8,183 nucleotides of DNA, taken from Pseudobdellovibrionaceae bacterium (GTDB lineage: Bacteria; Bdellovibrionota; Bdellovibrionia; Bdellovibrionales; JAMPXM01). Positions 1 to 6,368 of this stretch are shown here, piece by piece. Both the position numbers and the translations under genes were made by a program. The DNA lies in contig JALHOI010000026.1 of NCBI GenBank assembly GCA_022843085.1, forward strand, positions 6,266 to 14,448, given 5' to 3'. Under the pieces are notes generated by a model. It saw nothing but the letters and a program-made list of their open reading frames with translations, was not told where the DNA came from and searched no databases. Within the stretch, counting starts at the first letter, position 1. Each line of letters opens with the position of its first letter.

Positions 1-741
1 GGCGTAAGCACGCAAGGTCTCGGGACCAGCGTAAAACAACCCGAGCTTTCCGAAGATCGTATTGACGGATGAACCAAACGCTTCGCGAATCGTCATTCGT
101 CGAGTCCAACGGTTTTCTTTCGCGTCAATGACGTTTCGACGATACAACGTGTGGCTGGCGCCATTGAACGCGATTCGAGTGTTCGGTTTTACTTTGTCGG
201 TGTCGAGCACCGCACCTGCCGTGACGACTTTGAAAATCGAGGCAGCGGGAAATGAAGCTTTCAGGGCTAAGTTTTCGGCCGCGGCATCGCCCTGTGTGCG
301 ACTCGCCATTGTCAAAACGCGCCCCGTTTTTGCGTCCATCGCAACGAAAACGCCGAAGTCCGGGCGATACTGCGTCAGCAGTTTTTCCATGTAAGCCTGA
401 GCTTCGGGTTCAAACGCGTACTGCACGCGACCCATGACCGGTATCGAGCCCACAGCAAACTGGGATTCGGCCGGAAATCGATTGTTCGTAATCTCGGTTC
501 CAACCGACATCGAAATGTCGTCTTTCGAAATCAATGACGTAAATGCGGATTCGACGGCGTTCCCGTCGGCCCCACTCGCACGGCCATCCGTTGAAGACAA
601 GTTGGCCGGATTCCGACTCATTTTATTCGCTGTTTGTTGATCGACGCACGCCGAGAAACTGAGTGCGCCCAGGCCTGCAAGAAGAGAAAGTGTGGCCGCG
701 ATAGACCGATGGCCTACGAAGGGGCCCCACAGATGATTCAT
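1..741 (-). CDS. Penicillin-binding transpeptidase-domain lipoprotein (C-terminus cut by window edge)
   Basis: Translating the minus strand from ATG 741-739 gives 247 codons open to position 1. Residues 1-31 form a lipoprotein-type signal peptide with a hydrophobic core (about 14-29) and a lipobox-like F-S-A-C, making Cys32 the likely lipidated residue. A low-complexity linker follows (about 33-65). From about residue 108 it reads as a penicillin-binding transpeptidase domain: an F-E-P-E-A-Q-AY stretch, the VFVAMDAKTGRVL strand, the active-site tetrad S168-I-F-K171 inside FPAASIFK, and the second motif S225-V-N227. The expected KTG motif would lie beyond the window. Known of the family: the serine acylates on peptidoglycan D-Ala-D-Ala stems to cross-link the wall in the periplasm. 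No transglycosylase domain lies before it and there is little room for a PBP dimerisation domain, so it is an unusually lean PBP. The SxN motif and the MDAKTG strand favour a PBP over a class D beta-lactamase. No Shine-Dalgarno sequence is seen before the ATG. Confidence 0.88.
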   Translation of the reverse strand, partial: MNHLWGPFVGHRSIAATLSLLAGLGALSFSACVDQQTANKMSRNPANLSSTDGRASGADGNAVESAFTSLISKDDISMSVGTEITNNRFPAESQFAVGSIPVMGRVQYAFEPEAQAYMEKLLTQYRPDFGVFVAMDAKTGRVLTMASRTQGDAAAENLALKASFPAASIFKVVTAGAVLDTDKVKPNTRIAFNGASHTLYRRNVIDAKENRWTRRMTIREAFGSSVNTIFGKLGLFYAGPETLRAYA

Positions 742-776
742 TTTAAAATTGTGGCGTCTGCCGTCGCCCAGGTCAA
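742..776 (-). promoter_or_regulatory. Candidate sigma70-type promoter of the transpeptidase lipoprotein gene
   Basis: On the minus strand there is TTGACC (776-771), a 17-nt spacer, then CACAAT (753-748). This is 5/6 and 4/6 to the consensus hexamers with ideal spacing. The last base of the -10 is seven bases before the A of the ATG, so the predicted transcript would begin at or next to the start codon. That fits the lack of a ribosome binding site. The rest of the 93-nt intergenic stretch (777-834) shows no hairpin or other signal I recognise. Prediction only. Confidence 0.4.
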
Positions 777-834
777 CCCCAGAGCCGCGGGTATCTCGCC
801 AGAAGCGCCAGGAGCCACGCATTGGTCCAGGCGA

Positions 835-2382
835 CTAGTCAAAAAGAGAGTGAATGCGCAGTTTAAGATCTTCGAATTCCATTGTTCGATTCTCTGCCGA
901 CGTTCGATTTCGCAAGATGAACCGCGAGCGACCTTCGCGCTGAAGCTCGACCTGTTCAGACACCGGTAGTTCTCGTACGGAATTCGGTATCCGCGAACCG
1001 ACCGACGGAAAACAGCGGTTGGCACACGGAAGCGAATCACTGGCCTCGGCAGTCGACATTTTTGTTCCCGTCAACGAAAGTGCGAGACCCAAGGCCGAAC
1101 CTTTTGCGTCCGTCTTTTTATCTTTATCTTTGTCTTTATTGGCAGTCGCTGGCTTCGCCCCGGGCGACCCGAGTCGCCACGTTCCCGTGACTGACCAGCC
1201 GCGAGCCGTGCGAGCTTTGTCGATAAATATTCGCGCGAAAAAAGTTCCATCGCTGCGCAATCGAAACTTCCAAATGTCCCCTCGTTCAGCGATACGCAAC
1301 TCTCGGTCAAGCACATCGCCATAGCCGAGTTCGCGAATCTGGGCCGATTCTGCGCTCTCGCCAACCCCCAGAGGAGAGGACAATGCGACCGGAACAATCG
1401 GAATCCAATTTTCTCCACCGGCCGAAAACTGAACTTCACCTAGTAGTGGTTCGCTAGAAAGCTTTCCGGCATAGGTCGAGATCGACTTCATCTCGATTCG
1501 CCGTATCTCGCGCACGTCGTTCAGTTCGATCAGCTGGGAGTCGCGACGGTCGGCTAACGTGGACCGTTGCGCCTTGCTGACATCAGTTTGTATCTCGATT
1601 TCGCGGACGCGGTCGCCCGCTTCGAACACGTCGCCGTGATTTTGATTTCCGTTCCAGATTCGCAAACTTTCAACGATCAAAGGATTTTCCCACTGAAGTT
1701 GCCACTCGCCGGGCTTGCGATCACCGACAATTCGCCTCTTTTTGCCGTCGAAAATTGTACGAGGTCCGAGGCCGATCGAACCGTCGGCGATGACTTCACT
1801 GCCGGTCGCCTTAAGCGTCTGGGGTCTCAACCAACCGGGTGTACTTTTGATCGTCACCCGTGAAAGACACAGCCCAGATGATTCTAAGAAGCCCAGGGTG
1901 AGGGCCCGTGCGTCGGATTTCACAACGAACTTAACCGTATTTCTACCCCCGTCGCGGTAGAGGCGTTTTTCGCTATAGTCGACATACAGTTCGACGCCAT
2001 CGGCGAAAGGTTTTGTTCCGTCGCAAGTTTGTACCTCGACGGTTTCAACTCGAATAGGAGAATCAAAAATGACAGACCACTTCGAATATCTTTGATCGGC
2101 GGGAAACAGCAAACGACTTTCAAGAGATTCGGCGGTGCTCGCACCGTTGGCAGAACCGTTAAGGAATAAAATCGGGTGTCCGCTTCGAAGTGGAGTACTC
2201 ATCGCAGTCACGACACGCGCAAGTTTCGATGATTTAACATCTTTTTTGCGAGACTCTTTCTGGGTACGCGCGACAGCGCCGCCTGCGGTCGCCGCAGCGA
2301 ACACGGCAATGGATGTGCCAAAGACCAAACTAGAGAACGCACCAGCCGGGCCTAACTTTTTGCGCAAAAAATTTAGCGACAT
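835..2382 (-). CDS. Secreted protein with discoidin-like (F5/8 C-like) domains
   Basis: This is a 515-aa product from ATG 2382-2380 to TAG 837-835. That start gives a signal peptide (RKK, a hydrophobic stretch about 12-37, AVA before residue 39) and has a GAGA 8 nt upstream. A GTG 18 nt further up is in frame but less likely. Two beta-rich modules resemble the discoidin/NADase-type glycan-binding fold. Module 1 is about 95-180 (YSKWSVIFDSPIRVETVEV, DGVELYVD, LCLSRVTI). Module 2 is about 195-330 (an FDG turn, WQLQWENPLIVESLRIWNG, VREIEIQTD, LLGEVQFS). Residues 368-405 (WKFRLRSDGTFFARIF ... GTWRLG) look like a small DGTF/GTW beta module found beside such domains. A K-D repeat linker (415-424) and an unassigned C-terminus with C453-x3-C457 follow. 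No catalytic motif is seen. It is probably a periplasmic or surface binding protein; the ligand is unknown. The start overlaps the end of the upstream propeller gene by 10 nt, so the two are likely co-transcribed. Confidence 0.8.
   Translation of the reverse strand: MSLNFLRKKLGPAGAFSSLVFGTSIAVFAAATAGGAVARTQKESRKKDVKSSKLARVVTAMSTPLRSGHPILFLNGSANGASTAESLESRLLFPADQRYSKWSVIFDSPIRVETVEVQTCDGTKPFADGVELYVDYSEKRLYRDGGRNTVKFVVKSDARALTLGFLESSGLCLSRVTIKSTPGWLRPQTLKATGSEVIADGSIGLGPRTIFDGKKRRIVGDRKPGEWQLQWENPLIVESLRIWNGNQNHGDVFEAGDRVREIEIQTDVSKAQRSTLADRRDSQLIELNDVREIRRIEMKSISTYAGKLSSEPLLGEVQFSAGGENWIPIVPVALSSPLGVGESAESAQIRELGYGDVLDRELRIAERGDIWKFRLRSDGTFFARIFIDKARTARGWSVTGTWRLGSPGAKPATANKDKDKDKKTDAKGSALGLALSLTGTKMSTAEASDSLPCANRCFPSVGSRIPNSVRELPVSEQVELQREGRSRFILRNRTSAENRTMEFEDLKLRIHSLFD
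1113..1140 (-). repeat. Short hexanucleotide tandem repeat encoding a Lys-Asp linker
   Basis: On the minus strand there are about three to four units of AAAGAY in frame, giving NKDKDKDKK (residues 415-423 of the discoidin-like protein). The tract lies between the last beta module and the unassigned C-terminal segment, so it looks like a flexible charged linker. A six-base unit means unit gain or loss would keep the frame. Confidence 0.6.
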
Positions 2383-3461
2383 GACATTTTCTCGGCCCAC
2401 CTAATGCTCGCAGACTTCACACCCAGCACGGCGAAGGGTTGCTCACTCGTATAGTAAAAACCGGTGCGAGCTTCATCAAACGCGATCGCTTCTTGCTGCT
2501 CAAGCGCATCGATCTTGAGAACAGTCCGAGATCGCACTGACCAAGCTCGTGGCGGCCAGCTGCTGTTTGTAAGAATATCAGTCTCGAACACAAGTTCAAT
2601 GGCATCGCGGTATGTCAGCAAAACCAACCGAACTGAATTCGCGCTGCTTTCGCCAATCGAAAGCCCCGTCACAAGCGACGCGAGGCCTTGATCCTTGAGC
2701 CAAAGAGGCACGTCGAGCTCGCCAACCCGCGCGATTTTTGAGAGTTCGAAGTCCACAACGTAAAGTCCTGCGGGTTTCGTCGCTCTCGACTTTCGATCTT
2801 GCGGTTTCGTTACGATAACTCCGAATCGTGAATTCAAAATTCCGAACGCTTCAGCGTTGCGAGGACCATCAGTATATTTCAGTCGCAACTTTCTGGAGAT
2901 CGTAACGTCAAAATTCGAAATCCTTAATGCGCTTCTCGACGGCGGGCTTGGAAGATCTCCAAGTCGAATAAAGGCGAGCTCGATATTCTTTCGTCGATCG
3001 CGGTTGTCTCCGATATCTGCAAGGGCAACACAATCGCCGCTTATCGGCTTCGGACAAGGTCCGACGCTGAGGTCTTCGATGTCAAAAGCCTTCCACATTT
3101 TGAGTTTTCCGTTGATTCGTTCGAAAACTCGAAATTCTTCAAGGCCGCCTCCGTCTAGGCGTGTGCGATAGAAACGCGAATCGTCGCCCGAGTCGTTTGT
3201 GACGTAGAAGTTTCGCCCATCCGGAGACAGCGCCAGACCACTTGCCTCATCAACGGGATTGGTCGTGAACTTTCCAATTTCGCGGGTTTCGAGGCGGGTT
3301 TCGCAGCTTGTTGTCGCGGCGTCGGCCGCAGCGGTGCCGTAAACTACAGAGCTTAGCACGGCGCACGCGCACTTCAGTGCGGCATCAGAGAACTTTATCC
3401 TCTTGCAGGCGCCAGCGGCCAAAAGATTGATGTGGCGACCGGGGACTAATTGCAAATTCAT
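2373..3461 (-). CDS. Secreted beta-propeller (phytase/SGL-like) protein, function unknown
   Basis: This is a 362-aa product from ATG 3461-3459 to TAA 2375-2373. The frame stays open further upstream to 3710, but that part is antisense to the hydrolase and has no signal peptide, so I reject it. The N-terminus has a basic patch (KRIK, 20-23), a hydrophobic run (about 31-47) and AADA, which reads as a signal peptide; a TTG at codon 14 is an alternative start. The body has regularly spaced blade motifs: SGLALSPDGRNFYVTNDSGD (74-93), FDIEDLSVGP (126-135), ALADIGDNRDRR (146-157), YTDGPRNAEAFGI (196-208), TGLSI (265-269), QEAIAFDE and FYYTSEQ (323-341). I recognise this order (NDSG, D-EDL/A-GP, DIGDN, Y-DGP-AEA, E-A-F) from bacterial propeller proteins annotated as esterase-like phytase, SGL-like or hypothetical. 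C136 and C144 may form a disulfide. Enzymatic activity cannot be asserted. It is the first gene of a likely operon with the discoidin-like gene. Confidence 0.82.
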   Translation of the reverse strand: MNLQLVPGRHINLLAAGACKRIKFSDAALKCACAVLSSVVYGTAAADAATTSCETRLETREIGKFTTNPVDEASGLALSPDGRNFYVTNDSGDDSRFYRTRLDGGGLEEFRVFERINGKLKMWKAFDIEDLSVGPCPKPISGDCVALADIGDNRDRRKNIELAFIRLGDLPSPPSRSALRISNFDVTISRKLRLKYTDGPRNAEAFGILNSRFGVIVTKPQDRKSRATKPAGLYVVDFELSKIARVGELDVPLWLKDQGLASLVTGLSIGESSANSVRLVLLTYRDAIELVFETDILTNSSWPPRAWSVRSRTVLKIDALEQQEAIAFDEARTGFYYTSEQPFAVLGVKSASIRWAEKMSCR

Positions 3462-3530
3462 ACCAAATCGTTTCCGGTTCGACCCCGAGATGGCAAGAAA
3501 TGGGTGCAGTTTGTGTGCGAAGGGGGTTTT
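3462..3530. promoter_or_regulatory. 69-nt divergent intergenic region between propeller operon and hydrolase
   Basis: With the chosen starts, the two oppositely directed genes are separated by only 69 nt, which must hold both promoters or share part of the coding ends. On the minus strand TTGCCA (3496-3491), an 18-nt spacer and AACGAT (3472-3467) form a weak candidate promoter that would start transcription at about the propeller ATG. No convincing plus-strand promoter was found. On the plus strand AGGGGG (3521-3526) is the ribosome binding site of the hydrolase. The tight arrangement suggests coordinated control, which is inference. Confidence 0.3.
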
Positions 3531-5810
3531 GTGGGGTCGCAAGTCGTTAGATTCATTTTTCTTGTCGTAAGTTTGCTGACGGCTCAATCGGCTACGGCCC
3601 AGTCGGCCCTGAAGCCCGCGCCGGATATGACGGCCAAAGGTCCTCACCTGACGACCACAAAAGAGTATCGAATGGCTCCGGCCGTGGATGCCGATGTGCT
3701 CGCCGGTCAAGCCACCGAAATCTGGGCACGCGCTTTTTGGCCCGCTGACATCTTTGATTCAACAACAGGACGAATCGCAAAAAAACTTCCGCTGCTGCTT
3801 TTTCTGCACGGCAACCATGGCACGTGTGGATCAGGCACAGCACCTCGCAATGATAGTAGCTGCGAGTACACGAATGAAGGAACCTGCCCGTCAGGCTATG
3901 TCGTAACGCCAAATCATGAAGGCTATAATTATGTCGCCGAAAATTTAGCCTCGTGGGGTTACCTCGTCGTTTCGATCAACGCGAATCGCGGAATTACTTG
4001 CGGTGGTGGCAGCAGTGAAGACTGGGGGCTGATCCTGGCTCGCGGGCGAATGATACTTCGCCACCTTCAGCTTTGGAGTGATTGGTCGAAGGCCGGCGGT
4101 GCGCCCGCGACTCTGGGAGAACCCGATCAATTCGTTGGCGCCGTTGATCTTACAAACGTGGGAATTATGGGACACTCGCGCGGTGGCGAAGGAGCAAGGG
4201 CTGCGCTGAACTTGTACCGCGATCCGGGAAGTCAATGGTCGACACTTCTACCCGAGCTCGACATCAAAGCCATCTTTGAAATCGGTGCGGTCGATGGGCA
4301 GTCAAACCGCGTTCTAGATGCGCCGTCAGTCGCTTGGACACAGATGCTTCCTCTCTGCGACGGCGACGTGAACGACATGCAGGGTCGACTTCCCTTCGAA
4401 CGGATGATGTCAAAATATTCGAGCAAAAAAGAAGGTGAGATACGACCAACGCCAAAGTCGCTGATGATGGTTTGGGGAGCTAACCACAATTATTTCAACA
4501 CTGAATGGCAAACCAGCGATTCGTTCGGCTGCTCGGGTTCACCGGCACACAAACCGATTTTCGACGAAACGAAGTCGGTCTCTCTCGAGCAACAGTCGAT
4601 TGCAAATCAATCGATGATGGCTTTTTTTCGCTCACATGTCGGAGAAAACCGCGTACCCGAGCTTTCGCAAAATTTTGACACCGCGTACGCTCTACCCACC
4701 ACGTTCTCGTCAATCACGAACGTCGATCGTGACTTCGTACCAGGCATGGACCTGACGCAGATCTTAAGGGTCGACGACTTTACAGCGCCTACCGGTCAAA
4801 GTTCCAGCGGAGTCATGAACACCAGTTCTAATGTCGAAGTCAGCCACGAAACCCTCGCTGAGCCCCCCGTCGCGGTCGTCAGTTGGACCGCTCCGGGCAA
4901 CGATCGATTTTATCAGGTCAACTTCGCCGACCTCGGAAGCGGGTCAGACCATTCGAGGTTCGACTTCCTTGATTTTCGCGTGGGTCGAGCACTCGACGAC
5001 GCCGAACAACAGCTCTCAATTCCGGTCGATTTCAGCGTTCATCTCGTTGGTACTGATGATTCCCTTTCGCAGCCGGTCTCGATTCGCGACTACACGTTTT
5101 TGACAGGTCCACCAAATGATAATGCCGAACTCGTTCAAACCGTTCGAATACCGATCGCGGCGTTCGCGACAGCAAAAGTTCGAGGTGTTCGATTCGTGTT
5201 TAACTTGTCTGGTGATTCAACTGTTCGCTTGGCCCATGTTCGCTTCGGCGTCGAAAGTCATAAAGTCAGCTCGTACGAACACAAAACATTGCGTGAAATC
5301 TTTGAAATACAGGCCGCCGCAGCACTGCTTAGAGGCGAAACAGTCTCGTTGATGGATGCAAAACCCGCCGAGACAACACCGCCAGATATGATTTTGCCCG
5401 CTGACGGTTCGCTTCTCTCGACTCCGTTCGATCTTGCAGGCCCGCGCGCAAAATCGTTCTCTTCGATGCGCCGTGGGTCGTGGATGCGACCTCGCAAGGT
5501 GAAGCAGAGTCGACAAATTACCGGCTCGTACGGCGTCGACGCCATAGAACTTACTGTTGCTTCGGCCGATGAATTTCCAGTGTCAAATGCTCTGCCGGTT
5601 TTGAATATCGAGAACCGACTTTTTCCGATCGCGAGATTTCCCAGCAATGGAAAAACCCGTACGATGATCTTTACAATCTCAAAAGCTTCATATGAGCTTC
5701 TCCCCGAAATTGGTCGTGCACAGATTCAGTATGGCCTAAAAAATCCGACCAAGATTTGGTCGCTTCCGAACTTTTCGAAAGCTGAAATGGACGCGGCGCT
5801 GGCCGATTAA
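3531..5810 (+). CDS. Large secreted alpha/beta hydrolase with C-terminal accessory domains
   Basis: This is a 759-aa product from GTG 3531, chosen because AGGGGG lies 4 nt upstream and it gives a clean signal peptide (VVRFIFLVVSLLTAQSATA, cleavage near residue 23-25). The frame opens earlier with a TTG at 3450, but that adds 27 unlikely residues over the divergent gene. The catalytic domain spans about 45-370: oxyanion-type LLLFLHGNHG (88-97), LASWGYLVVSINANRG (139-154), nucleophile elbow G214-H-S216-R-G-G, candidate acid D277 or D279 in LPLCDGDVND, and candidate His H319 in VWGANHNYFNTEW. The Ser-Asp-His order matches the fold. Six cysteines (99, 111, 119, 157, 276, 334) all fall in this domain, which suits disulfides in an exported enzyme. 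A beta-rich region of about 405-575 (LRVDDF ... VNFADLGS ... FDFLDFRVGR ... VRGVRFVFNLSG) resembles a jelly-roll module. A last unit of about 665-755 is unassigned. It likely hydrolyses esters, with substrate unknown. A terminator follows directly, so it is probably a single-gene transcript. Confidence 0.85.
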   Translation: MGSQVVRFIFLVVSLLTAQSATAQSALKPAPDMTAKGPHLTTTKEYRMAPAVDADVLAGQATEIWARAFWPADIFDSTTGRIAKKLPLLLFLHGNHGTCGSGTAPRNDSSCEYTNEGTCPSGYVVTPNHEGYNYVAENLASWGYLVVSINANRGITCGGGSSEDWGLILARGRMILRHLQLWSDWSKAGGAPATLGEPDQFVGAVDLTNVGIMGHSRGGEGARAALNLYRDPGSQWSTLLPELDIKAIFEIGAVDGQSNRVLDAPSVAWTQMLPLCDGDVNDMQGRLPFERMMSKYSSKKEGEIRPTPKSLMMVWGANHNYFNTEWQTSDSFGCSGSPAHKPIFDETKSVSLEQQSIANQSMMAFFRSHVGENRVPELSQNFDTAYALPTTFSSITNVDRDFVPGMDLTQILRVDDFTAPTGQSSSGVMNTSSNVEVSHETLAEPPVAVVSWTAPGNDRFYQVNFADLGSGSDHSRFDFLDFRVGRALDDAEQQLSIPVDFSVHLVGTDDSLSQPVSIRDYTFLTGPPNDNAELVQTVRIPIAAFATAKVRGVRFVFNLSGDSTVRLAHVRFGVESHKVSSYEHKTLREIFEIQAAAALLRGETVSLMDAKPAETTPPDMILPADGSLLSTPFDLAGPRAKSFSSMRRGSWMRPRKVKQSRQITGSYGVDAIELTVASADEFPVSNALPVLNIENRLFPIARFPSNGKTRTMIFTISKASYELLPEIGRAQIQYGLKNPTKIWSLPNFSKAEMDAALAD

Positions 5811-5829
5811 AATTTCGACACCCGTGAAC

Positions 5830-5882
5830 GCGCAAAAAATCTCGGCCCATTCTCACGTTGAGACGACCGAGATTTTTTGCGC
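5830..5882. terminator. Strong bidirectional rho-independent terminator
   Basis: A perfect 16-bp inverted repeat: GCGCAAAAAATCTCGG (5830-5845) pairs with CCGAGATTTTTTGCGC (5867-5882) around a 21-nt loop. The loop itself contains TCTCA-cgt-TGAGA (5851-5863), giving a stacked inner hairpin. The A6 and T6 tracts lie in the stem, so U-rich RNA is made on either strand. It starts 19 nt after the hydrolase stop (5810) and insulates the next gene. Confidence 0.85.
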
Positions 5883-5972
5883 CTATGAGTCCTGAATGAC
5901 TTCAGTCGCCGCAATCTCACACCGAAAGGCCCTCTGGGTCTGTTCAATTTGTTTCTCTAGTGTGGGGTCGAA
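5883..5972 (+). promoter_or_regulatory. Intergenic leader before the small exported protein gene
   Basis: These 90 nt lie between the terminator and ATG 5973 and must contain the promoter of that gene. A weak -10-like TCTAGT (5956-5961) has no fitting -35. A short inverted repeat CTGAA (5892-5896)/TTCAG (5901-5905) is seen. GGGG at 5964-5967, 5 nt before the ATG, can serve as ribosome binding site. Nothing else is evident. Confidence 0.25.
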
Positions 5973-6368
5973 ATGCGACGTGATCGCCAAGTTTCATCGA
6001 AGTCGGTTGCGCTCTTATCGTTCGGAATTTTTCTTAGTGCGACATTCAGTTTTACGTCGAGCTCGATCGTGGCAGCCGAAGAGAAACGTGCTGTCGTGGG
6101 TGCCATCATCGCGAACTCGAAGACGATGGATTCTGCGACCCGACAAATCACTCGCACGGTGGCCAACGAAACTTTGAAGTCGATTTCAACGAAAGAATCT
6201 GAGGCGCCATTTTCTGAGGGTCTCATCGTCGAACGACTTGAAGACCCCGGCCCGATCGTGCTTCCTGCAAAGATTGTAAGTCAACCTTCGCCAGGTACCA
6301 CCGGCACGTCGGATTTGGGCGAGCGCGATCCCGCGGCTGAACCTAGCGTAGAAACCGCGATACCCTAG
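5973..6368 (+). CDS. Small exported protein of unknown function
   Basis: This is a 131-aa product from ATG 5973 to TAG 6366-6368. The N-terminus is a classical signal peptide: basic MRRDRQVSSK, hydrophobic core 11-33 and an A-A/E-E cleavage site near 35/36. The mature part of about 96 residues starts with EEKRAVVGAIIANSK, has a Thr/Ser-rich segment (52-74) and ends in a Pro/Gly/Glu-rich, probably disordered tail (about 90-131). No lipobox, transmembrane segment or cysteine is seen in the mature part. I do not recognise a family. It converges with the next gene and shares its stop tetramer with it. The signal peptide, plausible ribosome binding site and position after a terminator make it a real gene, although short. 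Confidence 0.6.
   Translation: MRRDRQVSSKSVALLSFGIFLSATFSFTSSSIVAAEEKRAVVGAIIANSKTMDSATRQITRTVANETLKSISTKESEAPFSEGLIVERLEDPGPIVLPAKIVSQPSPGTTGTSDLGERDPAAEPSVETAIP

Noticed and set aside
721..728. GGGGCCCC palindrome
   Set aside because: It lies within codons 5-7 of the lipoprotein gene, is only 8 bp, and has no flanking structure.
1..741. Class D beta-lactamase instead of a PBP
   Set aside because: SIFK would fit both, but the S-V-N motif, the VFVAMDAKTGRVL strand and the spacing fit a PBP transpeptidase better. The KTG region is outside the window, so this rests on partial sequence.
62..969. Several plus-strand open frames (62-394, 252-437, 434-640, 634-969)
   Set aside because: They lie antisense to the transpeptidase lipoprotein and the end of the discoidin-like gene, and lack signal peptides, ribosome sites or recognisable motifs. 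The minus strand carries the clear PBP motifs.
738..1040. Minus-strand 100-aa open frame ending in TGA that overlaps the lipoprotein ATG (ATGA)
   Set aside because: Most of it lies out of frame inside the discoidin-like gene, and its sequence resembles no protein. The ATGA overlap is probably chance, though a short coupled leader within 742-834 cannot be fully excluded.
1113..1140. Hexanucleotide repeat as a CRISPR or mobile-element end
   Set aside because: It is a short in-frame Lys-Asp coding repeat with no spacers and no flanking inverted repeats.
3450..3530. TTG start at 3450 for the hydrolase
   Set aside because: It overlaps the divergent gene's start codon, and puts 27 polar residues ahead of a clean signal peptide that follows a good ribosome site at GTG 3531.
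3462..3710. N-terminal extension of the propeller gene to 3710
   Set aside because: The extra 83 residues are antisense to the hydrolase's signal peptide and N-terminus, and would place the propeller's own signal peptide internally.
5217..5647. Minus-strand open frames within the hydrolase (5217-5516, 5258-5647)
   Set aside because: They are antisense to the continuous 759-aa hydrolase frame, with no start signals or family resemblance.
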